Positions 8,837-18,084 of a stretch of DNA of 64,000 nucleotides are shown here, piece by piece; within the stretch, counting starts at the first letter, position 1; every line of letters starts with the position of its first letter. The stretch is taken from contig VCCI02000001.1 of NCBI GenBank assembly GCA_005938025.2, forward strand, positions 1,426,001-1,490,000, given 5' to 3'. The position numbers and the translations under genes were made by a program. The stretch comes from Inquilinus sp. KBS0705. GTDB lineage: Bacteria > Bacteroidota > Bacteroidia > Sphingobacteriales > Sphingobacteriaceae. The notes under the pieces are model-generated. The model was not told the DNA's origin. It did no database searches and saw only the letters and a program-made list of their open reading frames with translations.

Positions 8837-9048
8837 GATAGTGTAGTTTATATTTTGCGATATAGTTTATCAAGTGTTAAACCCCAAAGTAGCATATGTT
8901 GTTTTGGCCGATAGCAGTAAATACAAAGTAAAAAGTAAAAATTCTCATTATTTCATGATGGATAAGTCACTAATTAAGAATGAGAGATTACCAAGGCTTC
9001 TTCCACCTTTAATTAACCATGTACCGCTTTACCGAAAATAAAACAAAT

Positions 9049-9073
9049 AAAAAGGCCCCAATGGGGCCTTTTT
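9049..9073. terminator. Intrinsic terminator downstream of clpB
   Basis: A perfect 11-bp stem (AAAAAGGCCCC at 9049-9059, GGGGCCTTTTT at 9063-9073) with a 3-base loop. The GC core is followed by a T-run in both directions. It lies 20 bp beyond the clpB stop codon, so it mainly serves clpB on the minus strand. Confidence 0.88.
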
Positions 9074-9092
9074 ACATAACATAAAATTGCGC

Positions 9093-11705
9093 TTATTTAG
9101 TTTCCGGTTTATCACCAGTATTCATAAATACAAAGTTATTATCAAACATATCCAGCTTTATCTTACTGTCTCTATCCACTTTCCCCGCCAGTATTTGTTT
9201 AGATAATTCGTTCAAAATTTTCTTTTGGATCACACGTTTTAGTGGCCTGGCGCCAAACTGCGGGTCGTAACCTAATTGTGCCAGCCAGTCTAATGCTTCA
9301 TCAGATGCTTCTATGCTTACCCCCATTTCGGCAAGGGTATTTTGCACTTGTTTAAACTGTAGCTTAACAATATCAGTTATCTCGTCGCGGCTAAGCGGAG
9401 TAAACATTATAATCTCGTCTATCCTGTTCAAAAACTCGGGCCTGATAGTAGCACGCAGCAAGGTAAACAGGTCATTTTTTGTTTTAGCGGTAATGGTATC
9501 CCTGTTTGCATCCTCCATATCCTGGAAGTTTTCCTGGATAATGTTAGAGCCAATATTAGATGTCATGATGATAATAGTGTTCTTAAAATTCACTACACGG
9601 CCCTTATTATCAGTCAAGTGGCCATCATCAAGCACCTGTAACAATATGTTAAACACATCTGGATGCGCTTTCTCTATTTCGTCAAGCAAAACCACACTGT
9701 AGGGTTTGCGTCTAACAGCCTCGGTTAATTGACCGCCTTCGTCATAGCCTACATATCCCGGAGGAGCACCTATTAACCTTGATACCGAATGGCGTTCCTG
9801 GTACTCGCTCATATCTATACGCACAAGCGAATTTTCATCATTAAATAGATATTCAGCCAAAGCTTTAGCCAACTCTGTTTTACCTACACCTGTGGTTCCT
9901 AAGAAAATGAATGAACCTATAGGTTTACGTTTATCCTGTAAACCTGCACGACTGCGGCGTATAGCATCGCTAATGGCCTCTATGGCTTCCTGTTGCCCGG
10001 CAACGCGTTTATGCAGTTCATCTTCCAGATTAAGCAATTTTTCGCGCTCGCTTTGTATCATTTTGCTAACAGGTATGCCTGTCCAGCGGCTTACAACACC
10101 TGCAATATCATCGGCAGTAACTTCCTCCTTCAGCATACGGCTATCCTGCTGATTTTCTAACAACGCAGCTTTTAGTTTTTCAACCTCTGCCTGTGCTTCA
10201 ACAATAGTTCCGTAACGCAATTCGGCTACTTTTCCGTAATCACCGGCACGCTCCGCTTGTTCGGCTTCCTGTTTGTAATTTTCTATTTGCTCAACCTTCT
10301 GGTTAATGCCATCTACAAGATCCTTTTCCCCTCTCCATTTAGCACGAAGCGAGTCCCGCTCTGCAGACAGGTCAGCGATCTCTTTGCTTAGCTCTTTTAT
10401 TTTGGCGTCATCTTTTTCGCGTTTAATGGCTTCGCGCTCTATTTCAAGCTGCATAATGCTGCGCTCCAACACGTCAACCGCCTCTGGTACAGAGTCCATC
10501 TCTAAACGTAGTTTTGAGGCAGCCTCGTCCATTAGATCTATCGCCTTGTCAGGTAAAAACCTATCTGATATGTAGCGTTGCGACATTTCAACCGATGCTA
10601 TAATAGCTTCGTCTTTTATCCTCACTTTATGGTGGGCCTCATAACGCTCTTTCAACCCGCGAAGGATGGATATGGCATCGGCGGTATCCGGTTCATCAAC
10701 CATTACCTTTTGAAAACGACGCTCAAGGGCTTTATCCTTTTCTACATATTTCTGATATTCATTCAATGTAGTTGCACCAATGGCTCGTAATTCGCCACGG
10801 GCAAGTGCTGGTTTTAATATGTTTGCGGCATCCATAGCGCCTTCGCCACCACCTGCACCAACAAGGGTGTGTATCTCGTCGATAAATAAAACTATCTCGC
10901 CATCGCTTTGGATAACCTCTTTTATCACGGCTTTCAGGCGTTCTTCAAATTCACCTTTATATTTGGCACCTGCAATAAGTGCACCCATATCTAACGAGTA
11001 AACTGTTTTAGTTTTCAGGCTTTCGGGCACATCACCTTTAATAATTCGAAAAGCAATACCTTCGGCAATAGCTGTTTTACCTACACCCGGCTCACCAACC
11101 AATATAGGGTTGTTTTTAGTACGGCGCGATAATATTTGTATCACCCTCCTTATCTCTTCGTCCCTGCCTATAACAGGGTCAAGCTTACCACTTTCGGCAT
11201 ACTCGTTTAAGTTGCGGGCATATTTATTTAAAGCATTGTAGGTAGCTTCGGCATTTTGGTCGGTCACCTTATTATCGCCACGCAGGCTTACGATAGCTTT
11301 TTTTAGGTCTTTTTCGTTAACACCAGCGTCTTTTAATGCGCCCGATGTTTTATCGCTGCCAGCTAAAATACCAAGCAATATATGCTCTACAGATACAAAT
11401 TCGTCCTTAAATTCCTTTAGAAAGGATTGCGCTTTTTGCAAAGCAGTATTTGTACCCGATGATAGGTAAACGTCGCTCCCGCTTACTTTTGGGAAAGATG
11501 CTATTTGCTCATCCAATATAGTATTTAACCTGTTAAGGTTAACGTTAAGTTTTTTTAACAGGTACGATATAACGTTCTCATCAACCAATAATAACCCTTT
11601 CAGCATATGCGCTGGCTCAATGGCTTGCTGCTGGTTACCGGTTGCAATTTCGGAAGCCTTTTGAACAGCTTCCTGGGCTTTAATGGTAAAATTGTTAAAA
11701 TTCAT
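9093..11705 (-). CDS. clpB: ATP-dependent disaggregase ClpB
   Basis: A hexameric AAA+ chaperone that, with DnaK, pulls polypeptides out of aggregates in the cytosol. The 870 residues match the family. In order: Clp N domain (residues 1-145), first AAA module with Walker A GEPGVGKT at 204-211 and Walker [15 protein letters not shown], a long coiled-coil middle domain (about 400-530, rich in [20 protein letters not shown]-type heptads), second AAA module with Walker A GTTGVGKT and [23 protein letters not shown] pore-loop region, and the C-terminal domain with [10 protein letters not shown]. The middle domain separates it from ClpA and ClpC. It is monocistronic with a strong terminator. No CIRCE element was noticed upstream. 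Confidence 0.98.
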   Translation of the reverse strand: MNFNNFTIKAQEAVQKASEIATGNQQQAIEPAHMLKGLLLVDENVISYLLKKLNVNLNRLNTILDEQIASFPKVSGSDVYLSSGTNTALQKAQSFLKEFKDEFVSVEHILLGILAGSDKTSGALKDAGVNEKDLKKAIVSLRGDNKVTDQNAEATYNALNKYARNLNEYAESGKLDPVIGRDEEIRRVIQILSRRTKNNPILVGEPGVGKTAIAEGIAFRIIKGDVPESLKTKTVYSLDMGALIAGAKYKGEFEERLKAVIKEVIQSDGEIVLFIDEIHTLVGAGGGEGAMDAANILKPALARGELRAIGATTLNEYQKYVEKDKALERRFQKVMVDEPDTADAISILRGLKERYEAHHKVRIKDEAIIASVEMSQRYISDRFLPDKAIDLMDEAASKLRLEMDSVPEAVDVLERSIMQLEIEREAIKREKDDAKIKELSKEIADLSAERDSLRAKWRGEKDLVDGINQKVEQIENYKQEAEQAERAGDYGKVAELRYGTIVEAQAEVEKLKAALLENQQDSRMLKEEVTADDIAGVVSRWTGIPVSKMIQSEREKLLNLEDELHKRVAGQQEAIEAISDAIRRSRAGLQDKRKPIGSFIFLGTTGVGKTELAKALAEYLFNDENSLVRIDMSEYQERHSVSRLIGAPPGYVGYDEGGQLTEAVRRKPYSVVLLDEIEKAHPDVFNILLQVLDDGHLTDNKGRVVNFKNTIIIMTSNIGSNIIQENFQDMEDANRDTITAKTKNDLFTLLRATIRPEFLNRIDEIIMFTPLSRDEITDIVKLQFKQVQNTLAEMGVSIEASDEALDWLAQLGYDPQFGARPLKRVIQKKILNELSKQILAGKVDRDSKIKLDMFDNNFVFMNTGDKPETK

Positions 11706-11903
11706 AGTACAATATCATCCTCAAAACCGTTGCCACAACCTGATTTATGAAGAAATGACATTGAAAATTAAATTTACCCGACAAATTGTCAAGAAACAGC
11801 TATATACAAAGCCATATCATTAACAACTAATGGGAATTATACTACTTTTATACCATGAAAAAATATTTTTAATATTTTTTGACTACCCTTACATAATTAA
11901 ACG

Positions 11904-13235
11904 TTGGATACTCACTTTTTCACATCATTAGCGCCTAAATACAGGATTGCCTATCGTAATTACTACACTTATCAAAACCTGACAAGTGTGCGTACGGCAA
12001 GCTTTATATTTTTAACGCTGAATTTGATTATCCGAATCTTTTATCATGTATTCCCCGAGAGTTTGACCAAAGCGCAAAACTTCCCGGAATTTAACTTTAT
12101 CAACTGGATTTTCATTATAATAACCCCCTTTTTTTACTTGTTTAGCCACTTACTGGTGCAGCAAATGAAGAAAACCAAACGTGCCAGCGCATCTATGGCT
12201 TTGTTTGTTTTTGTGTTTGCCATATACATTATTGTATGCGGCATGTATAGCAGCTTTATATCAACATCCGACCCAAGCAACGCCTTAACTTTATACCTTA
12301 TAGCACTGAGTATCATTAGCTTCCTGTTTGTATTTGAGTATTACGAAACGATAATTCTATTAATAGGCATCGAGGCGCTTTTTACGGTGTTGCTGTTTCA
12401 TGCACAGTCCGGACCTACGGAAATGACTCATAATCAGCTTATTTCGGCAATATTGTTGTGTGGCTTTTATTTAACATCAAGGTATTTCTTTTCCTATAAA
12501 GCCAGCTACTACGGGCAAATAGTAGAAATCAGGCTGAAGAATGCTGAGATCGAGAAAGCCAATACCTTTAAAAACCAGGTTTTAGGCACCGTGGCGCACG
12601 ATTTACGCAATCCAATAGCAGCGGTTGAGTCGTTAGCGATGATGATGGAACTGGAGGATATTGACGAAGAAACACAGGAAAACCTAACCATGATGCGGGA
12701 ATCATGTGTGAAGGCACGTACCATTATAGACGACTTGCTTGATGCTGCCCGTAACGAGAACGCCAACACCCTCGACACCAAAAAAACCGAGTTAAATAAA
12801 CTACTACAAGGCATTGTAAACACCTGGAAAATACAACAGGGCGGCAATAGCAACGTGCTGTTAATCAGTAATATAAAGACTGTTTACGCGCAAATAAACC
12901 ACGAGAAATTCCCTAGGGTGATTGATAACCTTATCAGTAACGCGCTCAAATTCTCTAAGGAGACCGACAAGGTAGAAGTGCACCTTAACCGCGAGAAAAA
13001 CAACATTGTTATACAGGTAAAAGACCATGGTTTAGGTATGCCTAAGGATATGATAACCAAGCTATTCGAGCGGTTTTCGGGTGCCGGACGTACTGGTTTA
13101 AAGGGCGAGCAGTCTACCGGTATAGGGCTAAGTATTGTTAAGGAAATTGTTGAAAGCCACGGCGGTAAAATTACAGCAGACAGTGTGGAAGGCAAGGGCA
13201 GCACCTTTACAATTGTATTACCGCAGGCAGATTAA
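11904..13235 (+). CDS. Membrane-bound sensor histidine kinase with six N-terminal TM helices
   Basis: A 443-residue kinase. Six hydrophobic helices span about residues 32-196 with only short loops, so the sensor is an integral membrane domain rather than a periplasmic one. HisKA follows, with phospho-acceptor His232 in VAHDLRNP, then HATPase_c with N box (VIDNLISNALKFS), G1 (DHGLGMP), F box (LFERFSG) and G2 (TGIGLSIV). The start is a TTG at 11904: an in-frame stop lies at 11898-11900 and no ATG occurs before the first helix. No response regulator gene adjoins it, so it is an orphan kinase whose partner is elsewhere. The input signal is unknown. Confidence 0.9.
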   Translation: MDTHFFTSLAPKYRIAYRNYYTYQNLTSVRTASFIFLTLNLIIRIFYHVFPESLTKAQNFPEFNFINWIFIIITPFFYLFSHLLVQQMKKTKRASASMALFVFVFAIYIIVCGMYSSFISTSDPSNALTLYLIALSIISFLFVFEYYETIILLIGIEALFTVLLFHAQSGPTEMTHNQLISAILLCGFYLTSRYFFSYKASYYGQIVEIRLKNAEIEKANTFKNQVLGTVAHDLRNPIAAVESLAMMMELEDIDEETQENLTMMRESCVKARTIIDDLLDAARNENANTLDTKKTELNKLLQGIVNTWKIQQGGNSNVLLISNIKTVYAQINHEKFPRVIDNLISNALKFSKETDKVEVHLNREKNNIVIQVKDHGLGMPKDMITKLFERFSGAGRTGLKGEQSTGIGLSIVKEIVESHGGKITADSVEGKGSTFTIVLPQAD

Positions 13236-13458
13236 TTATTGCTTTATACTTTCCACACCCCGCTATTAATTATTCCACTTTTTTGTTGCTTACACAGGGA
13301 TTTTTTTCACTTTTTTCGCTACCCTGCACTCACTAATATAAAATTATTTTTCAATTAAAAAAGTGAAAACAGCAGGTTGGTTATTTAATTTCAAAAAACG
13401 AGTCACAAAAAAACTAAAATTCCGATCGCCGAAAAATTGCAGTGCGGGGAGCTTTAAA

Positions 13459-14904
13459 TTAAAAATCAGCGTCCGCCAATCCGGGGGAATTCTTAAAAAA
13501 CTTTTCATTAAAGTTAACCAGGTACAGCTCATTTGTGGCGCGGGTACAGGCGGTATAAAACCAGCGTAAAAAATCGGTGTTCACCATTTCGTCGGTTAGG
13601 TAGCCCTGGTCAACAAAAACGGCTTCCCACTGGCCGCCCTGTGCCTTGTGGCAGGTAATAGCGTACGCAAATTTAACTTGCAAAGCATTGTAATATGGGT
13701 TTAGCTTTAACTCGTTATGTTTGGCTCGTTTATTTGGTATATGGTCGTAATCCTTCATCACCTCCAAATAAAAGCGTTTCTGATCTATTGACTGCAATGC
13801 GGGCGATTCGGAGTATAGCGTATCCAGCAGTATTTTGCAATCCAGCACCGGGTCTTCGGCATAATCAGTAAACTCGAGTTGTACATCTGCAAACCTAAAG
13901 CCATACATCTCCTCTATCCGGCGCACCTTGCGCACTTTAGCTATGTCGCCGTTGGCTATAAAGCCAGTACTCCCCTCTTCCTGGTCTTGCAGCCAAAAGT
14001 AATTGTTACGCACCACCATTAGCTGGTCGCCGCCGGTTAGCTCTTCCTCGCGCATTAAAATGCGACCGCGTATCTGTCGGTTATACAGGTTGGCGTTTTT
14101 ATTACTGCGGCAAATGATCAGGGTGCCATCGTGCCCGTACTTGTTATAGGCATAATTTAAACCATCCTCCAAAACATCGCTGCGCATGCGGTAAACATCC
14201 TTGTAGCCTTTGGTCACGATCTGTGGCATCAGCTCTTTACCCTGGCGAATGATCTCGCGTACTTTGGTTACATTAAACAATATGCCCGAGTCTTTTTGCT
14301 GGCGCAATACATCAGTAAGCTCATAAGTATAAACATCCAGACCAAACTGGTCTTTCATTAGCTTAACATCCAGCGCGGGGCTGTCGTCGGCACCTACGGG
14401 TGGTAGCTGGGCGGTATCGCCAACCAGCATCAGCTTGCAGTTTTTGGTATTGTAAACGTATTTGACCAGGTCGTGCAGCAGCGTTTCGCGGTTATTGCCG
14501 GTCAGCTCGTCAGATATCATAGATGCCTCGTCGATAATAAAAAGCGTATTGGCGCTCAGGTTATCGGCTATCATAAAAGATTCATCGACATTTAATGCTG
14601 ATTTTTTACGATAAATGCGCTTGTGAATGGTAAAGGCCTTGCGGCCCGAGTAATTGGTGATAACCTTGGCCGCTCGGCCTGTAGGTGCCAGCAATACCGA
14701 TTTAAAATTGTACTTAGGCAGCGCCTTTACCAAAGCCCCCAGCACGGTCGTTTTACCTGTACCGGCATAACCCTTTAGTATAAAGCATTCGTCGCCGTTA
14801 TCGCTTTGTAAAAAGGTATGCAGCTTGCCAAACAGCTCCAGTTGCTGGGCGGTTGGCTCGTGTGGGAAAGCGGCGGTGATATGGTCTGATGTGGGCACAT
14901 GCAA
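13459..14904 (-). CDS. RecD-like superfamily 1B DNA helicase (AAA_30 / UvrD_C_2 type)
   Basis: A 481-residue ATP-dependent helicase. It has Walker A YAGTGKTT near residues 45-52, Walker B LFIIDEASMIS, motif III LVGDTAQLPPVG, and the C-terminal ITCHKAQGGQWEAVFVD / TACTRATNELYLV motifs that pair with ATP in RecD/UvrD proteins. It is about 100 residues shorter than E. coli RecD and lacks an exonuclease domain; RecB and RecC are not nearby. The start is uncertain: an in-frame stop lies at 14926-14928 and no ATG exists before Walker A, leaving TTG at 14904 or GTG at 14898. It is divergent from the DUF3822 gene with a gap of only about 60 bp. The likely role is DNA repair or replication restart. 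Confidence 0.9.
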   Translation of the reverse strand: MHVPTSDHITAAFPHEPTAQQLELFGKLHTFLQSDNGDECFILKGYAGTGKTTVLGALVKALPKYNFKSVLLAPTGRAAKVITNYSGRKAFTIHKRIYRKKSALNVDESFMIADNLSANTLFIIDEASMISDELTGNNRETLLHDLVKYVYNTKNCKLMLVGDTAQLPPVGADDSPALDVKLMKDQFGLDVYTYELTDVLRQQKDSGILFNVTKVREIIRQGKELMPQIVTKGYKDVYRMRSDVLEDGLNYAYNKYGHDGTLIICRSNKNANLYNRQIRGRILMREEELTGGDQLMVVRNNYFWLQDQEEGSTGFIANGDIAKVRKVRRIEEMYGFRFADVQLEFTDYAEDPVLDCKILLDTLYSESPALQSIDQKRFYLEVMKDYDHIPNKRAKHNELKLNPYYNALQVKFAYAITCHKAQGGQWEAVFVDQGYLTDEMVNTDFLRWFYTACTRATNELYLVNFNEKFFKNSPGLADADF

Positions 14905-14945
14905 AAATGCTGATAAGTATGTTAATTAAGTAATTCAAAAAATAT

Positions 14946-14953
14946 TACTTTTG
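14946..14953 (+). promoter_or_regulatory. Bacteroidota -7 box (TACTTTTG) just before the DUF3822 gene
   Basis: TACTTTTG matches TAnnTTTG and ends 9 bp before the ATG at 14963, so transcription would begin almost at the start codon. No clear -33 TTG is seen at the expected distance. It would drive the overlapping DUF3822-rsmD-nudK-DUF4406 chain. Confidence 0.45.
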
Positions 14954-14962
14954 TTAACCTGC

Positions 14963-15775
14963 ATGAGCGACCACAGATATAATTACACCAGCGATGATCT
15001 TAGCCTTACCCAGGCCAATAGTTACAATTTGTTGTTACAAATTGATGCCAATACGTTTAGCTACGGCATAGTTTTTAAAAAGCAATTGCTTGCCTGGGGC
15101 GAAAACTATCCGGTTGAGGAACTGCGCGACCCGCAAATACTGCGCGATATTTTAACAGCCAATTACAAGCAGGTTATTATTGGCCTGTCGTCGGCAGTGT
15201 TTACCTTAATGCCGGGTAACTTGTTTGATAAAAACCGGGTAGCCGCAGTGGCACGCCTGCTTGATGTAAACCACCACGAAAAGGTTTACTGGCAGCAACT
15301 TACTGATGATAACGTGATCATATACAAAGTTGACGATAGCATAGCATCGGCTATTACAACCTTGGATAACCAAACGGTTAACTATAGCGCCAAAGGTTGG
15401 GTTACCATAGTGGCCGACAGCCGCCCTAATGATGATGAAATATATTTAAACCTAAGCGACGAAAAGGTTGAAGTGCTTTATTTTAATAACCGAAGCCTGC
15501 GCTTTTACAACGCGTATACCTTTAAAAACCACGAGGAACTGGCATATTATACCGCGCTTGCTGTAAACGAGGTAAAACTGCAGCCACATAACGTTACGCT
15601 TATAATAAGCGGCGATATTAATGCTACCGACCGTAACTTTACCTACCTGGCCGGATTTTTTAATAAGGTAAGCCTAAACCAACTGGCTATATTAACCTTG
15701 CCCGAGCAGGTACAATCGCACAAAGTACTTACCCTTGCTGCCCTTACGTTATGCGCATCATCGGAGGAAAACTAA
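14963..15775 (+). CDS. DUF3822 family protein
   Basis: A 270-residue cytosolic protein that I recognise as the DUF3822 family of Bacteroidota, which is typically encoded immediately before rsmD. The chain of internal features (FSYGIVFKKQLLAWGENY, FTLMPGNLFDKN, DVNHHEKVYWQQL, and the C-terminal LAGFFNKVSLNQLAILTLPEQV) suggests an actin/hexokinase-like (ASKHA) fold, but no catalytic motif can be pointed to. The frame opens at a TTG at 14951; ATG 14963 (MSDHRYNYTSDD) is preferred. Its last 25 bp overlap rsmD, so the two are translationally coupled. The function is unknown; the fixed neighbourhood suggests a link to ribosome assembly or coenzyme genes. Confidence 0.8.
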   Translation: MSDHRYNYTSDDLSLTQANSYNLLLQIDANTFSYGIVFKKQLLAWGENYPVEELRDPQILRDILTANYKQVIIGLSSAVFTLMPGNLFDKNRVAAVARLLDVNHHEKVYWQQLTDDNVIIYKVDDSIASAITTLDNQTVNYSAKGWVTIVADSRPNDDEIYLNLSDEKVEVLYFNNRSLRFYNAYTFKNHEELAYYTALAVNEVKLQPHNVTLIISGDINATDRNFTYLAGFFNKVSLNQLAILTLPEQVQSHKVLTLAALTLCASSEEN

Positions 15776-16302
15776 AGGGCCTAAGGCTTAACCCGCCCAA
15801 GAATTTACCCGTACGCCCCACTACCGACCTTGCCAAAGAGGCACTGTTTAACATTTTGCAAAACCAAATAGAGTTTGAAGGCATAACCGTGCTCGATCTG
15901 TTTAGCGGCACCGGCAACATTGCTATGGAGTTTGCATCGCGCGGAGCCGAAAGCGTTACCGGGGTTGACCGCAGCATACATTGTGTGCATTACTTAAAGG
16001 ATGCATCGCGCCAGCATGGCTTAACACAAATACAGTCTTTTAAGGCCGATGTATTTAAATACCTGGATATGGAAAGCGAACAATACGACCTGGTATTTGC
16101 CGACCCACCCTACGACCTGAATAAGATACCCGAAATACCAAAAATAGTATTTACCAAAAACCTGCTTAAACCCAACGGCTTGCTTATTGTGGAACATCAA
16201 AGCATGCAAAACCTAAGTAACCACCCTGCTTTTGTTGAGCAGCGTAAGTATGGGCATTCATCATTTTCGTTTTTTAAAGCACCGGAGGCCGGCAATGAAT
16301 GA
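15751..16302 (+). CDS. rsmD: 16S rRNA (guanine(966)-N2)-methyltransferase RsmD
   Basis: Uses S-adenosylmethionine to methylate N2 of G966 in 16S rRNA. The 183-residue length is typical. Motifs are MRIIGGKLKGLRL at the start, RPTTDLAKEALFNIL, the SAM-binding VLDLFSGTGNIAMEFASRGA, and the catalytic FADPPYDL (DPPY, typical of N6/N2 amino methyltransferases). The ATG lies inside the 3' end of the DUF3822 gene and the stop overlaps the nudK start by 8 bp, which indicates a tight operon with coupled translation. Confidence 0.96.
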   Translation: MRIIGGKLKGLRLNPPKNLPVRPTTDLAKEALFNILQNQIEFEGITVLDLFSGTGNIAMEFASRGAESVTGVDRSIHCVHYLKDASRQHGLTQIQSFKADVFKYLDMESEQYDLVFADPPYDLNKIPEIPKIVFTKNLLKPNGLLIVEHQSMQNLSNHPAFVEQRKYGHSSFSFFKAPEAGNE

Positions 16303-16873
16303 TAAAATAAGAAATGTAGAGGTTAGTATCCTGTCTGATAACTGGTATACACTCAAAAAAGTAAAATACGAGCAGCAAAACCCCAACGGTGAGTGGCAAA
16401 CCAATTACCGCGAGGCATACGACCGTGGCAACGGCGCGGTAATATTGCTATATAACAAGGCCCAGGGTACCGTAATTTTAACCCGCCAGTTTAGGATGCC
16501 TACTTATTTGAATGGTAACCCCGACGGTTACCTGATAGAAGCCTGCGCAGGCCTGCTGGATAAGGATAACCCGGAGGATTGCATCCGTAAAGAAACAGAG
16601 GAAGAGACCGGTTATAAAATATCGGCTGTGCAAAAGATATTTGAGACGTATATGTCACCGGGCTCGGTTACCGAAATATTATACTTTTTTGTGGCCGAAT
16701 ACAATAAAGACATGAAGATAGGCGAAGGCGGCGGCCTTGCCGAAGAAACCGAGCATGTAGAGGTATTGGAACTCCCCTTTACCCAAGCACTTGCTATGGT
16801 TAAAAGCGGCGAGATAAAGGATGCCAAAACAATAATGTTGCTACAGTACGCGCAAATAAACAAGCTGATATAA
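16295..16873 (+). CDS. nudK: GDP-mannose pyrophosphatase NudK (NUDIX hydrolase)
   Basis: A 192-residue NUDIX enzyme closely resembling E. coli NudK, which hydrolyses GDP-mannose to GMP and mannose 1-phosphate. Similar landmarks are LSDNWYTLKK, EAYDRGNGAVILLYN, LTRQFRMPTYLNGN, the substrate loop, and the NUDIX box running from ACAGLLDKDNPEDCIRKET to EEETGYKI. YMSPGSVTEILYFFVAEY follows. The open frame extends upstream to 16232, but the ATG at 16295 matches the family start and overlaps the rsmD stop by 8 bp. Its own stop shares one base with the next start (TAATG). Confidence 0.92.
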   Translation: MNDKIRNVEVSILSDNWYTLKKVKYEQQNPNGEWQTNYREAYDRGNGAVILLYNKAQGTVILTRQFRMPTYLNGNPDGYLIEACAGLLDKDNPEDCIRKETEEETGYKISAVQKIFETYMSPGSVTEILYFFVAEYNKDMKIGEGGGLAEETEHVEVLELPFTQALAMVKSGEIKDAKTIMLLQYAQINKLI

Positions 16874-17241
16874 TGAAGAAAGCATTAATGGTACTTATTG
16901 CAGGCCCTTACAGGTCGGGCACTAACGACGACCCTGAACTAATGGCACGTAACCTGCAAAACATGGAAGACATGGCCTTACCTTTATTTAGGGCCGGGCA
17001 TATCCCCATTATTGGCGAGTGGTTTGCATTACCCCTGTTAAAACAGGCCGGCTCAAAATATCCCGGCGACGCGGCTTACGAAGAAATATCCTACCCTATC
17101 GCAAGGCGCTTAATCACTAAATGCGACGCCATTTTAAGAATTGAAGGCGCATCAAAAGGTGCCGATGGCGATGTAGAGTTTGCCAAAGCTGCCGGTTTAA
17201 AGATATATTATAACCTGCAAGATCTGCTTAACGATAATTAG
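16873..17241 (+). CDS. DUF4406-like small protein, nucleoside 2-deoxyribosyltransferase-like fold
   Basis: A 122-residue protein. The start MKKALMVLIAGPYRSG and the later CDAILRIEGASKGADGDVEFAKAAGLKIYY match the phosphate-binding and active-site loops of the nucleoside 2-deoxyribosyltransferase superfamily, where a Glu near the second motif is the nucleophile. It is smaller than classical deoxyribosyltransferases. The start codon overlaps the nudK stop by one base, so it is the last gene of the DUF3822-rsmD-nudK chain. A role in nucleotide clean-up next to a NUDIX enzyme is plausible but inferred. Confidence 0.8.
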   Translation: MKKALMVLIAGPYRSGTNDDPELMARNLQNMEDMALPLFRAGHIPIIGEWFALPLLKQAGSKYPGDAAYEEISYPIARRLITKCDAILRIEGASKGADGDVEFAKAAGLKIYYNLQDLLNDN

Positions 17242-17274
17242 CATTTTTTGGTGTGGTTTACTAAAAAACCACCC

Positions 17275-17377
17275 TGTCATCCCGAGCGAGCGTAGCGACG
17301 AGGGATCTTGTTCACATGACAGGCGGCGAGCTTGCATCATGAACAGGATCTCACCTCGTACTTTGTCCGATATGACA
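17275..17377. repeat. 103-bp imperfect palindromic repeat (TGTCATCCCGAGC family)
   Basis: It begins TGTCATCCCGAGCG at 17275 and ends CGATATGACA at 17377, so the ends are inverted. An inner inverted pair brings GATCTTGTTCAC (from about 17304) against CATGAACAGGATC (to about 17350). There is no coding capacity. This is a different family from the repeat at 1315 and, from memory, a common dispersed element type in Bacteroidota. It lies directly after the DUF4406 gene. Confidence 0.65.
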
Positions 17378-17391
17378 GATCTCCTTTAAAC

Positions 17392-17524
17392 GGCCTATGC
17401 GATTCCCTCCCAACGGGAGGGTGCAGGGAGGGGTTTATACACCCTATATTTACCAAAGAATATCTTAACTTCAAATTTGTTAAACCCCTTCCTACCCTTC
17501 CCTAGGGAAGGAATCGCACAGGCC
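17392..17524. repeat. Inverted repeat with 44-46 bp arms (GGCCTATGCGATTCC family)
   Basis: Left arm 17392-17437 and right arm 17481-17524 are near-complementary: both read GGCCT(A/G)TGCGATTCC from their outer ends and TTTA inward, with the middle of each arm itself palindromic (CCCTCCCAACGGGAGGG on the left, CCTTCCCTAGGGAAGG on the right). The spacer is 43 bp and AT-rich. It sits 15 bp after the previous repeat, so the whole 17242-17560 gap is essentially two MITE-like elements side by side. Confidence 0.7.
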
Positions 17525-17561
17525 ACAGCGCATTGTTTGCCGTACCTCATATAAATGACCA

Positions 17562-17591
17562 TTTGCTTTGCAATAATTATCCTTACTTTTG
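17562..17591 (+). promoter_or_regulatory. Complete Bacteroidota-type promoter for coaD
   Basis: TTTG at 17562-17565 (-33 element) and TACTTTTG at 17584-17591 (-7 element, TAnnTTTG) are separated by 18 bp. The coaD ATG lies 31 bp after the -7 box, giving a leader of about 25 nt. This is one of the two best two-element matches in the window. Confidence 0.6.
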
Positions 17592-17622
17592 ATTACAGCA
17601 ATAAGCCGTCATCTATATATAC

Positions 17623-18084
17623 ATGAAAATAGCCTTATTTCCCGGATCGTTTGACCCTGTTACCAAAGCACACGTTGATATTGTAAAACGATCGATAAGT
17701 TTGTTTGATAAGGTTTATATAGGCATAGGTGTAAACAGCACCAAACAAGGCCTGCTACCGGTAGGTAAACGCGAGGAGATGTTAAGGGCGGTTTTTATGC
17801 ACGAACCCAAAATACACGTGGTTGCTTACGAAGGCCTAACCGTTGAGTTTTGCAAAAGCATTGGTGCCGAATATATGATACGCGGCATACGCACCGTATC
17901 TGATTTTGAGTATGAAAAAGCCATAGCACAAATGAACCACGCTTTGGAACCCGAAATTGAGAGCATATTTATTGTAAGCAAACCCGGATACTCGTCAATC
18001 AGTTCCAGCATTGTGCGCGAGATAATCCGATACAACGGCGATGTGGCACAATTTATTCCGAAAGAAGCTCTTCCCTTTTTGTAA
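17623..18084 (+). CDS. coaD: Phosphopantetheine adenylyltransferase
   Basis: Transfers AMP from ATP to 4'-phosphopantetheine, the penultimate step of coenzyme A synthesis. The 153-residue length is right. The start MKIALFPGSFDPVTKAHVDIV contains the nucleotidyltransferase site; the usual TxGH is TKAH here, with the ATP-binding His kept. Other motifs are the EYMIRGIRTVSDFEYEKAIAQMN substrate site and the YSSISSSIVREI ATP site. It has its own promoter at 17562-17591. Its last 32 bp overlap the 3' end of a NUDIX gene on the opposite strand. Confidence 0.97.
   Translation: MKIALFPGSFDPVTKAHVDIVKRSISLFDKVYIGIGVNSTKQGLLPVGKREEMLRAVFMHEPKIHVVAYEGLTVEFCKSIGAEYMIRGIRTVSDFEYEKAIAQMNHALEPEIESIFIVSKPGYSSISSSIVREIIRYNGDVAQFIPKEALPFL

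Noticed and set aside
13363-13569. Plus-strand frame of 68 codons overlapping the helicase 3' end
   Set aside because: It lies mostly antisense to the helicase gene and its downstream gap, has basic low-complexity composition and no recognisable start context.
17275-17524. Considered as a CRISPR array or IS element
   Set aside because: There are no regularly spaced direct repeats with unique spacers, no cas genes and no transposase; the repeats are inverted pairs.
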